Assembly (NCBI GenBank): GCA_015501595.1
Contig: JADNRX010000464.1
Coordinates: forward strand, 1 to 40,542
Direction: 5' to 3'
Source of the DNA: Hymenopellis radicata
Lineage: Eukaryota > Basidiomycota > Agaricomycetes > Agaricales > Physalacriaceae
DNA: 40,542 bases
This document shows, one piece after another, positions 1 to 10,335 of this stretch (positions are counted from its first letter, which is position 1; each line of letters begins with the position of its first letter). The position numbers were made by a program, and so were the translations under genes. Under the pieces are notes generated by a model that was not told where the DNA came from, ran no database searches, and was given only the letters and a program-made list of their open reading frames with translations.

Positions 1-116
1 CTGTTAAATAGCAGTTAGTAGATTAATCAACTGTTAGGTAAACGACTTACGATGGGGGTGCAGTTGATGATGACGAGGAGGGGGTTCTGTAAGGCTTATT
101 AGCATGAAAATATAAA

Positions 117-1598
117 CTAAAATCGAACATACTCTTGCTTTATTGGCGAAGATATTTTCTTCGCTATCACTAATATTGATAACGTCCAATGGTGTGGAAG
201 AACGAATAGGTCTAGATAAGGATATTGATTAATTGAAGCGAGCAAGCAAAATGGGATGAACACAAACTCGACTTTGGGACGTTTTTCAGGACTAGAAGAA
301 AACGGAGCAGTCTTTCGGCGCTTTTTGGGAGTAATAGGTTCGGCGGAAACTTCTATATCTAGTATAGCAGCAGGACAAGGAGTTCCTGATAATGAGGGAT
401 CTCCTAAAGTGATTTGGGCGCCATTGGAGAGATTTTGGAGTGGAATGTCAGATAGTGCCCAACAACCATCATCGCCAACTTCACAGTATCGAGGAAGAGC
501 TGTTTTTCTGGATGCCAGCAAGGAGCGTCTCAGAATCGCCTGGACGAAACTGAGGTAGTGTCTTGACTACAGTTCTAATAGTCAATGGTTTCATGTCGTT
601 GGCCTAGGATTAACGATGAGAATATTCAGAGAATAATCGAATAATATACCTGAACCCAACGAATAGTAATAGATGACTTGATATCTTGACTAAGCTGCTG
701 TTTGGACTGTGACGTTGCAATAGGCGAATATGAGTTGGAACGAAAAGGAGATGAGGCATTTGGATGATTTTGAGTATAGTATGGTCCAAGATTCTTGTAT
801 TGTGCAGGTTTCATAGGAGATTTGGACGATGAAGAAGACTTAGAGGGAGAAGGAGTCGTAGAGGGAGAAGGAGTCGTAGAGGGAGAAGGAGCCATAGATG
901 GCAAGGAAGTCGTAGACGGCAAAGGAGTCTTGGACGGGGAAGGGGAAGGGGAAGGAGTAGGGCTGACAGGCGGACTAGAGAAACGTGGCGAGCTGGAGCT
1001 GAAGCTGCCTGTAGGAAGTTCTGACGATAAACCATGTATTGTAGACGAGGATGCTGATGCTATATTATATATGAAAAGGCTTGCAAAGGAGGAGTAGAGC
1101 ATATTCGCACCTTGTATACTTTCTTTTGGCCGCCGGTGACCAGATACAATACAAGCTTGATCAAGCCTCTCTGCGACTTTGAGGCAGCAACCTAAGCACG
1201 CAGCATATGTACAGCCCTGTCGAGGTGTATTCTTCTTGCATTCGACGCATTTGGCCTGTATAGAATATGAGAAACAGCGATATGCTAGGTTACGAAAAAT
1301 TAATACCTTTTGGTCCTGGGATCGTGGAATCAAGGTGCCATTCGTTGCCCACCAGAAGCCATGACATTCTGGAATGACATGTGGTGCCGAGAACGTGGAA
1401 TGGTTGCGAGAGCACTGAAAATATAAATGAGCGCCTATTGAAAGAGGACGACAAACATACCTTGGCAAAATAAGCGCCTTTATTAGCTGGATTCTCCCCT
1501 TTACCTTGACACAGGAATAGCTCTGTGATAACGCCCGTATTACAGTCAGGACAGACTGCTCCAGGTTCTAAGACGGGAGGCTGCCACCGTGTATCCAT
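117..1598 (-). CDS. GRF-type zinc-finger protein with Ser/Pro-rich repeat tail (4 exons proposed)
   Basis: Proposed exons on the minus strand are 1598-1461, 1414-1307, 1255-650 and 566-117. The introns (46, 51 and 83 nt) have GT-AG ends and keep the frame. ATG at 1598 is the first true Met; the open frame upstream starts only with TTG. Residues about 16-70 look like a GRF zinc finger: CPDC, then NPANKGAYFAKC spliced across intron 1, then ECHGFWW. GRF domains are nucleic-acid-binding modules in other proteins. Exon 3 opens with a second Cys-rich knuckle (CVEC...C...CLGCC). A low-complexity stretch follows, with repeated PSPSTT units encoded by a short tandem DNA repeat around 840-960, and then a Ser-rich region with a basic KKRRK patch. 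The 3' end is uncertain, because a further 52-nt intron in the last exon would shorten the tail. I infer a basidiomycete protein of unknown role; the domain call is by motif only. Confidence 0.55.
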
Positions 1599-1855
1599 GT
1601 GGCGCAACAATGAGCGTGCTGCACAAAATGTTTATGGTCGCAGGATCAAGCCACATATAGAAAACTATACAGTTTAGGATCTAATCCTATAGGTACATTG
1701 GGAGATATGATCCTACAGGTGCTTCCTAAAATGACCTGTAGGTTCATATATATGTATGTAGACAACAAATGTATGACGTGCATATATAGAAGTGCTACAA
1801 TGTTACCTGCAGGTGCATTCAGAGTGTTTGAGACCCATCTGTGGTTAGGGTTGTA

Positions 1856-1908
1856 ATGACGTACATGAATCTGACTACTAAGCTGAAACTCAGATTCATC
1901 TACGTCAT
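1856..1908. repeat. Imperfect inverted repeat (hairpin)
   Basis: Arms 1856-1874 and 1890-1908 are inverted copies with a single mismatch and a 15-nt loop. The arms share TGACGTA and ATGAATCTGA. It lies between the GRF gene promoter and the minisatellite. It may be the remnant of a small palindromic insertion or simply a cruciform-prone site; no target-site duplication was recognised. Confidence 0.6.
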
Positions 1909-1921
1909 CAGCCCGAAGAGA

Positions 1922-2394
1922 ACCTGTAGGTAACGTCTAAGAGCACCTGCAGGTAACGTCCGAGTACACCTGCAGGTAATGTCGTAAGAGCACCTGCAGG
2001 TAACATCTGAGTGCACCTGTAGGTAAGATCTGAATACACCTACAGGTAACGTCTAAGAGCACCTGCAGGTAACATCTGAGTGCACCTGTAGGTAAGATCT
2101 GAATACACCTACAGGTAACGTCTAAGAGCACCTGCAGGTAACATCTGAGTACACCTGTAGGCAAGATCCCAATACACCTGCAGGTAATGTCGTAAGAGCA
2201 CCTGCAGGTAACGTCTGAGTACACCTGTAGGTAAGATCTGAATACACCTGCAGGTAACGTCGTAAGAGCACCTGCAGGTAATGTCTGAGTACACCTGCAG
2301 GTAAGATCTGAATACACCTGCAGGTAACGTCTAAGAGCACCTGCAGGTAACGTCCGAATGTACCTGCAGGTGCACTAAAATGCTACCTATAGGT
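1922..2394. repeat. 23-bp minisatellite, about 21 copies, palindromic core
   Basis: There are about 21 tandem units of 23 bp (some 24 bp). Each starts with the 10-bp palindrome ACCTGCAGGT, or a variant with TA or AT in the middle, followed by a variable 13-14 bp tail. Three tail types (ending in taagagc, tgagtgc/tac and tgaatac) alternate in the same order several times, giving a higher-order period of about 69-70 bp. Solitary relatives of the core lie outside the array at about 1714, 1734, 1806 and 2507. The apparent open frames across it are products of the repeat and are not called as genes. Confidence 0.9.
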
Positions 2395-2566
2395 GATGAA
2401 CAGAAGGCTATGTCTACCGGTAGATACCCCAAATGCCCCGAAAGCAGGAGCCGGCGCTGGAGCAGCTACCTCCGCCCACAGTCGGCGCAGCCGGCGTCGA
2501 AGACACCTGCAGGTAGGCTCCGAGAGGCGATCGGAGGCGATCGCCAGCAGAAGCTGCTTTCTGCAT

Positions 2567-2872
2567 GGTAGAAGCAGTAAGTAATACGGTATTGGGCTGC
2601 TTGAGCGAAGAGGTTGTAAAATCTGTGGGACGGGTTTAGCCGGCCCGGTAATGCGAGGGGAGGGGAAGGTGCGAGGGGAGTGAGGGCGAGAAATGAGCGG
2701 GATCCTGAGAATTGCGCGTTAAGAAGAGAGCCCAGGAGAAGAAAGAAGCAAGCGGGCCGCAATGGCAGTGCTTCAGTATGTGAACCCGGGGTTCTCGCGA
2801 TACAAATTTCCGCAGACTTTCCCAGGTTGCTATAATTAGCCTACGTTGACGAGCCAAACGCCAAAAGCTCGC
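2567..2872 (-). promoter_or_regulatory. Orphan copy of the oxidoreductase upstream region
   Basis: This is the reverse complement of about 36960-37257, the sequence directly upstream of the Gfo/Idh/MocA gene, with scattered substitutions and small indels. It includes the C/T-rich stretch and the sequence immediately before the ATG. The ATG is present at 2566-2564, but the sequence after it is unrelated to the oxidoreductase and runs into the minisatellite flank. Promoter activity is inferred from position only. Confidence 0.6.
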
Positions 2873-2875
2873 ACA

Positions 2876-3995
2876 CGGATGTAGTCCAAGCCTCCATGCC
2901 CAAGAGAAAGTGCTGAAAGACGACAACGAGAATGTCGTAGGAGGCTGATGATGCTGGGAAGTACAGCCTCAGTACAGGGAAATCAACCTGGTCAACCACT
3001 AAGACCACGTTCAAATCTGTGAGATTTGGCAGCGAGATCAGATACAATGAATTGATCTCTGTCGTGTTCAACGATACGACACTGGCGTAAACCTCTCGTG
3101 GAGTTCCCATCGGAAGGCGTGCTGCCAAAACGGTGTCTTCCGCACGTACTGAGCGCGACAGACGTCAACGGAAGTGAGATGAGGGAACTGTCGGAGGGTG
3201 TTGAGTACTGAAGGGGAACCATAAATGTGAAAGGTCTCCTGGTGGTTGTCGTCGCCGTCCAAAGAGACATGTCCAAAAGGGATATATAAAGCCGCACTTG
3301 CACAAGACAAGGGGACGGAGGAAAACATGCCCAGGATCGTCCTCAATCCTGAGGCAGAGGGAACGAAGCCGGGGAACGCGTCCAGGAATGGCCGAAAGAA
3401 AGAGTGCCTCATTCTGCATGTCCCCAGTTTAAGGAGTGCTCCATCAATAAAGCAAGCAGAGAGGCGAACATCTCCGAGCATTCGACCGTCCACTTTAAGA
3501 TTGCAAAGCCAAGCGGTACGTTGCCTGCAGGCTTCAAAAGCGTGCGGACCTGGGGCGGTGCATTGGATGCAATAATTACGAACCGGGACCACATTCGCGG
3601 GAAGCGATGAGAAACGACGCGCCACTCGTGACACACTTGTCCAACAACGTAGTGCGCATTTTCCACATAAATAGGTCGAATCGGTTGTCCAGTTTAAGAA
3701 AGATCTCCTGGAGGATTTCGGGGGGCAGTCGACGAAGGGGCGAATAAGCAAGCTGGAGTTGCTCTCGGAGCCTCTGCGCCGCTGCTCGCCGCTCTCGCTG
3801 TGCAGTCAAGGACGCGTTGAACCACAAGCAATGTAGACGCGTGCGCTATGACTACGTCTGATTGAGCGAGGAATGAATCAAGAAGATGAGTGCGAATTTT
3901 GTGAGAAGGAGACGACTCAAAGAATCTGGAAGAGACATTGGAGGTGAAGTCCCGGAAGCCATTGTAGCTCATTCCTAAAACCAACAATTCAACTA
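2876..3995 (-). pseudogene. F-box protein remnant E2 (N-terminal and middle part)
   Basis: Successive minus-strand frames together resemble one F-box protein. A coiled-coil-like stretch is followed by the F-box core RRLPPEILQEIFLKL near 3710-3760, then VGQVCHEWRVVSHRFPRMWSR, then GRVPRLRSLCLRI and finally YLISLPNLTDLNV. The frame changes several times, for example near 3815, 3670 and 3410, so no continuous protein is possible. It is cut at about 2876, where the duplicated oxidoreductase upstream sequence begins. The middle part matches remnant E1 in the right arm, which keeps the C-terminal part. Confidence 0.7.
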
Positions 3996-5338
3996 GGTGT
4001 CCCGCCAATGCTCGTGAGTGACCATTGTCCCTGCTATGCTGAGATCACGCAGGCATCTGCTACCCCTCTTCTTCTTCACCTGCTTCTTCATATACTCCCC
4101 CACAAACCGCTCCCGGAGCCTGCTGTGCCTTACCGGTCTACCGGATGGTGAGGTACTTGGCTCTGATATCGTCGCCGGTGCATTTTCCACACGGTGACTC
4201 AACGGATTTGGACCCAAATACTCGACGCCCCTCGCTTGCGTGTGGTGATCACAGGAACAGATGCCCTCACACCCCGGACACTTGTCCACTATTCCCTCCA
4301 CAAACTCGTACTTGTCGTATCTAGCCAAAGACATCAGCACCATAGCAAATTGAAAGACAAAAAAAATGAAGCAAAGGAATATGAACACTCGCTCACCTCT
4401 CAACAATACACCTTTTGCAATAAATCCTGCCCTTGAGTGTCCTGCCCCGACCCTGTGTACACTTGGAGCTGCGACAATGCATATACACCAGCCGCGACTT
4501 GATCCGGCACTGGTGACAGTGGATTTCCTCTCCGTCGGGGCGCGTGGGTATCTCGAGACGATGGTACCTCTGCCTCGTGCGTTGGGCTCTTCCCCATCCG
4601 TATCCGTATTGGCTTCTGCATCAACATCACCCTCATCGACATCGGCATGAGACTCTCCATTCTCATCATTGATCGACTCCATCTCTAACAAGAGTACCTA
4701 GACGGCAACCTAGATTAGCATAACATGAGGACAAAGCCCGGGACGCTTACCACTTCCGCTTCCTCCTCCTCGTCATTATCAATGATTACAGCAGAAGGTT
4801 TCGCCCCAGGCCCAGCTTTACTCGTAGACGGACCAGCATACACCACCCTCTCCTCCAAGTCGTACTCCATCATGTTTGACTGCAGCTCTTCGATATCCAC
4901 AAACTTCGCCTTGCGCTGCCGGTACGAGGAAGAACGTTGTACGAAAGACGGCGAGGAAGAACGGTGCAGGTCAGACAGGGAAGACTGTGGCCAATATGTG
5001 TTTCTCTCTGCTTTGCTCAGCCGCGGAACCATCACGCAGACTTGCATTGCCTTGACCGCCTGCACTTCATCTGCAAACAACATTATCGCATCGTCCTCAG
5101 GCTCCGGCGTCTCCGACTCTGGCCACCGCGCGACGGGCTCTGGGGACGACAAGGGTGCAAGCCGTGAACTTGGTATGCCACGACGTGAAGGTCCGATGTC
5201 TGCAGGCCACCTAGTAGGTTTGCTTGTGCTATGGCGACCTGGCCTCCTCCCGGGGGTTGTCCTCGTCGTGCTGCTACGTCCACGAGAAGCCTTAGTGGAA
5301 CGCCCAGCCTTAGTTGATAACGACGACTTTGGCGACAT
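3993..5338 (-). pseudogene. zf-4CXXC_R1 (CDCA7/R1-type) zinc-finger gene, left copy, one-base frameshift
   Basis: Minus-strand exons are 5338-4751, 4697-4397 and 4320-3993, with introns of 53 nt (4698-4750) and 76 nt (4321-4396). The N-terminus is Ser/Thr/Arg-rich and low complexity, and an acidic stretch (DNDEEEEAE) precedes intron 1. Exons 2-3 encode the cysteine pairs CHQC, YCKRC, CPGC and GICSCDHH, typical of the zf-4CXXC_R1 domain of CDCA7/R1-like nuclear proteins. Just before CHQC the sequence has GGG at 4546-4548 where the right copy has GGGG (read as CCCC at 36796-36799 on the plus strand). The domain is thus out of frame here, although all exons and splice sites are present. Start is set at the first in-frame ATG (5338); an upstream exon is possible. 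This is either a recent pseudogene or a sequence error. Confidence 0.6.
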
Positions 5339-5899
5339 CGGGACAGGTGGCAGACGTCCAGAGGTAGACGAACTGGAAGATGCAGCTTTTGAAACTGTCC
5401 TTGAATCTTGCCAAATTCGTCCTGCTCTCCCCACACCAATGCTTTGACGCCAATTCGCGAGACCTGAGGATTTCCTCTTTTGGATTTACGCCGGTGTTTT
5501 GCTTCGCTTGTCAAGTCGGCAGATGCGACGATACGTGTGAGAGCGCAAGTGTGTTCGGCAAATTCCGGCCGGCTTCGATCGTATTCTTGGCTTAAACTTG
5601 ACACGACCTTTCGTAACAGCTTGAATTCACGGCTTTCTGGAATAGTACTTAGAGTCCTATAAGTATGTCCGTTAAGTTTTCTGCGACATTTCCCGCCGCC
5701 CGCGTACAGGACCTGCCAGTTAACCATTGCCGAAGTCAGACAATCCTACATACACATACTCGCTCGCCGTCATGTGTATCGTTGGCTAGACTAAGACAAT
5801 CCCTTCTCATGATCAGAACCATACATGCAGCAATGAGAACAGAAAATAAAGCCATATTCATTAGTACCATCAGACAGCAACTTGAAGTACATTCTACAT

Positions 5900-7614
5900 T
5901 CAGAGTGATAGGGTCCTAGAGTAAAGATCCTCCCCATCCAAAGCACAAATAGCAATATCTAATCCCTCATCTTTCATCTCACGAAACGCAGCAACACTAG
6001 CATCACTAAGGTTGGGAAATCCCGCCACACAAGAAGCTGCACACCGGAACCACGCCCGCCGCAGAGTTGTCTTCCGAGAACGCAGCATATCAACTAGGTC
6101 CGGGCCAACAAATCTCCACTCCACCCGAGAAATGGCTGAAACGAATTCGATACTCTTGAGCTTGGGAACAAGTCGATGTCGCTCTGCATCCACTACCTCC
6201 GACAGACTCTTCATCAATTGAACAAGCACACGATCTGTGCGCGGGACTTCGAGGGCCACGGCCTCCGAATCAATGTGAAACCCAATGCCCAGATCCGTTA
6301 ACGACGGGACGAGTGCAAGGATGTTTGCGAGAGGAGTCCCAGACAACGTAGAATTGCGAAAGTAAAGTGTGGTAAGAGAACACTGCGATGCGTCGAGGAA
6401 AGGAGGAATGAAAGGAAGACATGACATGCCGCTCATGTCTCCAACGTCAAGGGATAAGAGCGCGGGAAGAGACAGAAAGGCCAACAGAGCGGGGTCATTG
6501 ATAGTGAGGCGCGTAAGGGATGTATTCGAGATGCGAATCCTGATTTCAAGATCGCCATCATGCATGAATCCAACATAAGCATCCATATGAACAAGATCCA
6601 TACAGTGTCCGATGACGAAGAGCGGACAGACAGGATGGGGGAAGTCCGCGTTGAACTTTGAGGTAAAGGATGTCAACAGCGGGTAGTTGAGGCACAGGAG
6701 CGCGTTTTCGACTGAGACTTGCCTCAGCTGTGGAGCCACCTCAAATGCACGAATCACAGGAAGCTCATCCCCTCCCAAAGCTCCCCAGAAGTATTCCAGG
6801 TCGCACCCGACAAATGTCAAGCACCTAAGCTCCGGCATCTTCCCTCGCACGCCTACCAAATGCATTCCTAGCTCGCTAGGAAGCACCAACGATGCGCGCG
6901 CCCAGCGTTCCGAGTGCGCCATCAACACGTCCAACAAGTTCCGTACGCGGCTTATATTGCTCACACAATCATTGTGTTGGAACTCGACATGGAAATTCAA
7001 CTTGCAGGATCCACTATAACGCAGAGCGGTTTCGAGAAGCGCAACAGGTCCGTCATCCCCGAGACAAGCGCATCTCTCGGAGGTGATGAGTCGAAAAGTC
7101 GTCCACAGATGAGGGTATCGTGACGCGGAGCGCCACCCGCTGCAGACACGGCTGGCAGCCCAAGCACCTTGCTGAGGATCGAGAACCTCAAAGCCAGCGT
7201 CGGGATTGAGCTTGAGAAAGATTTCCTGAAGAACCTCCTTCGGAAACCTTCGGATAGCAGACAGTGCGCCTAAAACCTGCTGCGAACGATCCTGCAACAC
7301 GGTGCGGTCGTCCTTCAATCGTTGGAGTGTAACAGTCTTTTCGCGATCCGAGAATGATGACAGCGAGGCGATTTTGTTGTCGAGACGCGTGAGGTGCACG
7401 GAGAAGAGTGCATGGAGTTCGTGCAAAATCGGAATATCAGCATCGGATAGAGGGTCGTTAGATGAAAGAGTATTTTGTAAAGCAGCAGGGACCGTAGGAA
7501 GAGCATTTGGACTGTGTTGAAGCGCATCGGGACGCGTACCCGTCGCGCAGTGCGACTGGGCGATGGGAAGGTAAGTGAATCGTCACTGGCGACAGCAAGA
7601 GGGTTTCTTACCAT
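5900..7614 (-). CDS. F-box/LRR-like protein B1, start codon split off by an intron
   Basis: The proposed CDS is ATG at 7614-7612, a 56-nt intron (7611-7556, GTAAGA...CCCAG), then one exon 7555-5900, giving about 552 residues. No other in-frame ATG precedes the conserved N-terminus, and paralogues B2 and B3 keep the same ATG plus intron layout with similar following residues (S-x-C-A...TRP-[DE]-ALQ-x-SP). A coiled-coil-like segment covers residues about 45-105. The F-box (RRFPKEVLQEIFLKL ... SRVCSGWRSASRYPHLW) lies at about 102-155. Leucine-rich repeats of irregular spacing (LPALLSLDVGDMS and similar) fill the rest. F-box proteins recruit substrates to SCF ubiquitin ligases through Skp1. The substrate is unknown. 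This is the only B member in the window with an open frame. Confidence 0.8.
7556..7611 (-). other. Intron directly after the start codon of B1
   Basis: The donor GTAAGA follows the ATG with no coding base between, and the acceptor is CCCAG. The equivalent introns are 33840-33895 in B2 and about 20285-20217 in B3. Confidence 0.65.
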
Positions 7615-8862
7615 GAGTCTGCTGGTGGATTGAATGTATTTCGAAGCCTAATACGCGCAGTCACGAAGCGCAGTACAGAAGAGCCTTCGTGGTGGAAGAT
7701 GGCGAACCTTGAATTTGGCCTTGTTAGATTGTGACACGGACACGTGGGACGTATAAGCGTGACAGATTGTGGCGTTCGACACCACACAGCCGTGCACTGA
7801 AGAGGCCTATTCGAGGTCACCTAGTCAGTATTCTACTGAAACCACGAAGTCTATAATCCGGTAAGTATAATGTAAGTATAGGAAAACCAGACAAGGAAAG
7901 GAATGAGAAACAAGCGTCTTTATGAAAATAAAAGGACGCCCCACTGGCCAAGAGCGCACGCTGCAGCCACCGCCATCAGGTCACGCCATGGAGTCAAATT
8001 CGAGAATGTACCGCAAGATGCTAGTTTAGATACAGAGTCGGGCTGTCGAGACGGCGGCATTACCTGAGGTGCGCTCCTTGAGGTTTACTCCCACTAGTCT
8101 AACGACCCATACTCAGGATTTGTCGGTATGACTGCGACAGAGCTACAAATCCGAATCGCCTGCTATTCTACCGCCTCCCCGAAACCTAGGCGGTCTTTTG
8201 ACTCATAATTCCCACTGGCGGCGCTTCGTTTGTGACTTCATTGCTTTTCGACAACTCTGTATGGCCGTTTCCAGCATTTGCTGGGTGTAGCTGTCTCGTT
8301 TCACCTGTCTCTAGAATGCATCGCTGTGCACTGTTCTAACCGTAAGTAGACTGTTCTGCGGCATAGTTTGTCACGCCTACTGCGCGCTTCAAGTTGCTTC
8401 CAATAATCAATTCACGCCTACTTCGAGGGTCGCTCATCTTCTGCCGATGTCACTAAGATTCCCGATACGGTCATGGTGATACACTTGGGAGATCCTCGTT
8501 GTTGAGCGCAGCGGTCCGCTTCGACCATCTGAGTGTCCTTCAACTCCGTCTCAGCTATTCTATGATACTGACGAGACACGTTTCTATGAGTGTGATGAGG
8601 TATATTGCGCCACACGTTCGAAACCCCCGGTTCCCGACGCACAATATCCTGGTAAGTACTCCTCGTTGGCCTTGAGAGAATTTCGACGGACTCTTCGATA
8701 GTTCAACCGTTGGAAGTTAAAGAAATTTTGTCAAATGATGCTAGCATGGAGTCAAGTGGGAGTAGATAATATTTATTGGCCTACTACTATGGTGCAGCTG
8801 AAATGGGTATGGATGAAATACGAGATAAATGGGCATACTACATAGTGCAAGTACAGGTTTAA
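7615..8862. other. Intergenic region between F-box B1 and A1
   Basis: No convincing gene. 7615-7918 is the B1 upstream region, matching 33545-33836 inverted. 7920-8285 is repeat R. 8285-8860 matches 29930-30500 of the right arm inverted and includes the A1 downstream region. The short open frame on the minus strand at 8642-8418 has a partial counterpart in the right arm but no recognisable domain. Confidence 0.6.
7920..8285. repeat. Dispersed repeat R, left-arm copy
   Basis: Shared with 30500-30960 (R1, inverted, the arm counterpart), 31895-32310 (R2, partial) and 15285-15590 (R4, shortened). Diagnostic pieces are AAAAGGACGCCCCACTGGCC, TAATTCCCACTGGCGG and TTTCCAGCATTTGCTG, in that order. 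Ends and target duplications could not be fixed; it may be a non-autonomous transposon or LTR fragment. Confidence 0.55.
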
Positions 8863-10335
8863 TTACATGACAACAGTGACCTCCAAAGTGAGAGCAATGC
8901 CTCCGAGCCGAAAAGCCTGTATGATACTTTGCTCGCGAAAGGCGCTGTTCAGGAGCTGTGCCTCATCGGGTTCCAAAAACTCGAAAGACAGGCAGAACTG
9001 TCTGAGGCAGGGCAATGAAAGGAGAGGACCATTGGGGGGCAACTTGGAAGCCTTGATGATGCCCATGAAGTCCATCAACGATTCCAAGCCAACGCGAAGC
9101 CCGCTTTCGCGTCGCCTCCCCGCTTTATCTTCGACGTCATTATCATCATCGTCGGAGTCGCCGTCCTCCGAAGACGAATCAACTCCATCAAAGTAGTAGA
9201 AGAAGTCATCGAACTCGATGACAATTTCTTCTAAGGTTGGCGTAAGGCAGAATATATCCACCAACTGAAGACAATCACACTGACAAAGCAGAAGAGACAA
9301 CTTCCGAAGAGGGCATCGGGAATGTTCCAAAAAGGTGGCCACAGTGAGCTCGGGGGATACAGCTGTCGCGAGCTCGAGCTCAACCAGATTCGGAAGATCG
9401 AGAAATTCCAGCTGTTCATCGTCACCGAGGCTGATATGAGTGATGATCTTTAACATCCTGCGCCTCCCCGCGTCACTAGACGACGATGTTATTCCGAAAG
9501 CCGTCAGACTCTCCAGCTTCGGACACTGGCCAAGCATCTCTGTAGTGAACCAACCCGACGGGTTGACGAGAGAAACCAACGAGCGGGTGTCCATCATCTG
9601 CATGGGAGCATAGTCGAGCACACGGGCATAGTCGATGTAGACCGCGCGTAGGCGTGGAGCAGCGGAAAAGGCACGAATGTCGACTTGCACGCTATGATCG
9701 CAATCACTGATAGTAAGAGCCTCAAGGTGAGGTAACCTCTCCGTGACTGTATCGAGGGCCCTCGTGCAGCTTGGTACGAGCCCGCGAAAGTCTGCAGAGA
9801 CCCAGCGCGGTGAGACGTCCGTAAGTACGGCCAACAGCTGCAGGGACCTGGTTTCGAAGAACGGTAGTATGAGCTGTCCGTGCTGGTTGTAGATCTCATG
9901 CGCGAAGTCTTCACTGGTCATGTCAATGCCGCTCATGTCGAATGTGATGTGCAAAGGGCGCTCTCCAGAGCGGGATACGACTTCACGTAGAAGGTCGACA
10001 GAATTGGGACACCAAACCGCGGAGAAGACCGTGACCGTGATGCACCTCCAGAGGTCATAGCACGACGCGGCGACTTGAGCCCAGTTGCGACAAACTCGAC
10101 TGACTACCCATTGGGCAGCGGACAGGTCGCAGACGTCGCCGGTGGGAAGAAGGCTGAACACCCATAGTAGGAGCTCGGTGGGCAGGGTGTGAATATAGCA
10201 CGTCTGAGCGTCAAGGGAATACGACGCGGGGAAAATGCCGTGAGGTGCGGAAAGCGCAAGACTGTTGTCGTTGTCGTTGAACGAGGAGGACGACGACGAT
10301 GGCAATGCTGGTAACGAATTCATTGTGATGCTCAT
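8863..10335 (-). CDS. F-box/LRR-like protein A1
   Basis: A single open exon of 490 residues. ATG at 10335 is the first Met; the paralogue A2 begins at the position of the second Met (10323), so the true start may be 12 nt later. After a Ser/Asn-rich leader, the F-box (IHTLPTELLLWVFSLLP ... VSRVCRNWAQVAASCYDLWR) lies at residues about 48-98. Degenerate leucine-rich segments follow. An acidic run (DSSSEDGDSDDDDND) sits near residue 390, before a conserved RRRESGLRVGLESLMDF block. About nine in ten residues match A2 in the N-terminal third by eye. A1 carries a short extra piece (DYARVLDYAP against DYAP in A2) that looks like a small in-frame duplication. Expected role: SCF substrate receptor, substrate unknown. 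Confidence 0.85.
   Translation of the reverse strand: MSITMNSLPALPSSSSSSFNDNDNSLALSAPHGIFPASYSLDAQTCYIHTLPTELLLWVFSLLPTGDVCDLSAAQWVVSRVCRNWAQVAASCYDLWRCITVTVFSAVWCPNSVDLLREVVSRSGERPLHITFDMSGIDMTSEDFAHEIYNQHGQLILPFFETRSLQLLAVLTDVSPRWVSADFRGLVPSCTRALDTVTERLPHLEALTISDCDHSVQVDIRAFSAAPRLRAVYIDYARVLDYAPMQMMDTRSLVSLVNPSGWFTTEMLGQCPKLESLTAFGITSSSSDAGRRRMLKIITHISLGDDEQLEFLDLPNLVELELATAVSPELTVATFLEHSRCPLRKLSLLLCQCDCLQLVDIFCLTPTLEEIVIEFDDFFYYFDGVDSSSEDGDSDDDDNDVEDKAGRRRESGLRVGLESLMDFMGIIKASKLPPNGPLLSLPCLRQFCLSFEFLEPDEAQLLNSAFREQSIIQAFRLGGIALTLEVTVVM

Noticed and set aside
795..1097. Plus-strand acidic frame with EGEGVVEGEG repeats
   Set aside because: Antisense shadow of the PSPSTT repeat of the GRF gene; the minus strand has supported introns and zinc-finger motifs.
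1937..2340. Long open frames through the minisatellite
   Set aside because: They are open in several frames because the 23-bp unit contains no stop codons; there is no domain and no codon bias.
1922..2394. CRISPR-like array
   Set aside because: The units are contiguous degenerate repeats without unique spacers, in a eukaryotic sequence.
5690..5716. CTGTACGCGGGCGGCGGG near the zf gene resembles the inner part of the MITE end
   Set aside because: Only about 20 bp, several mismatches, no inverted partner or target duplication.
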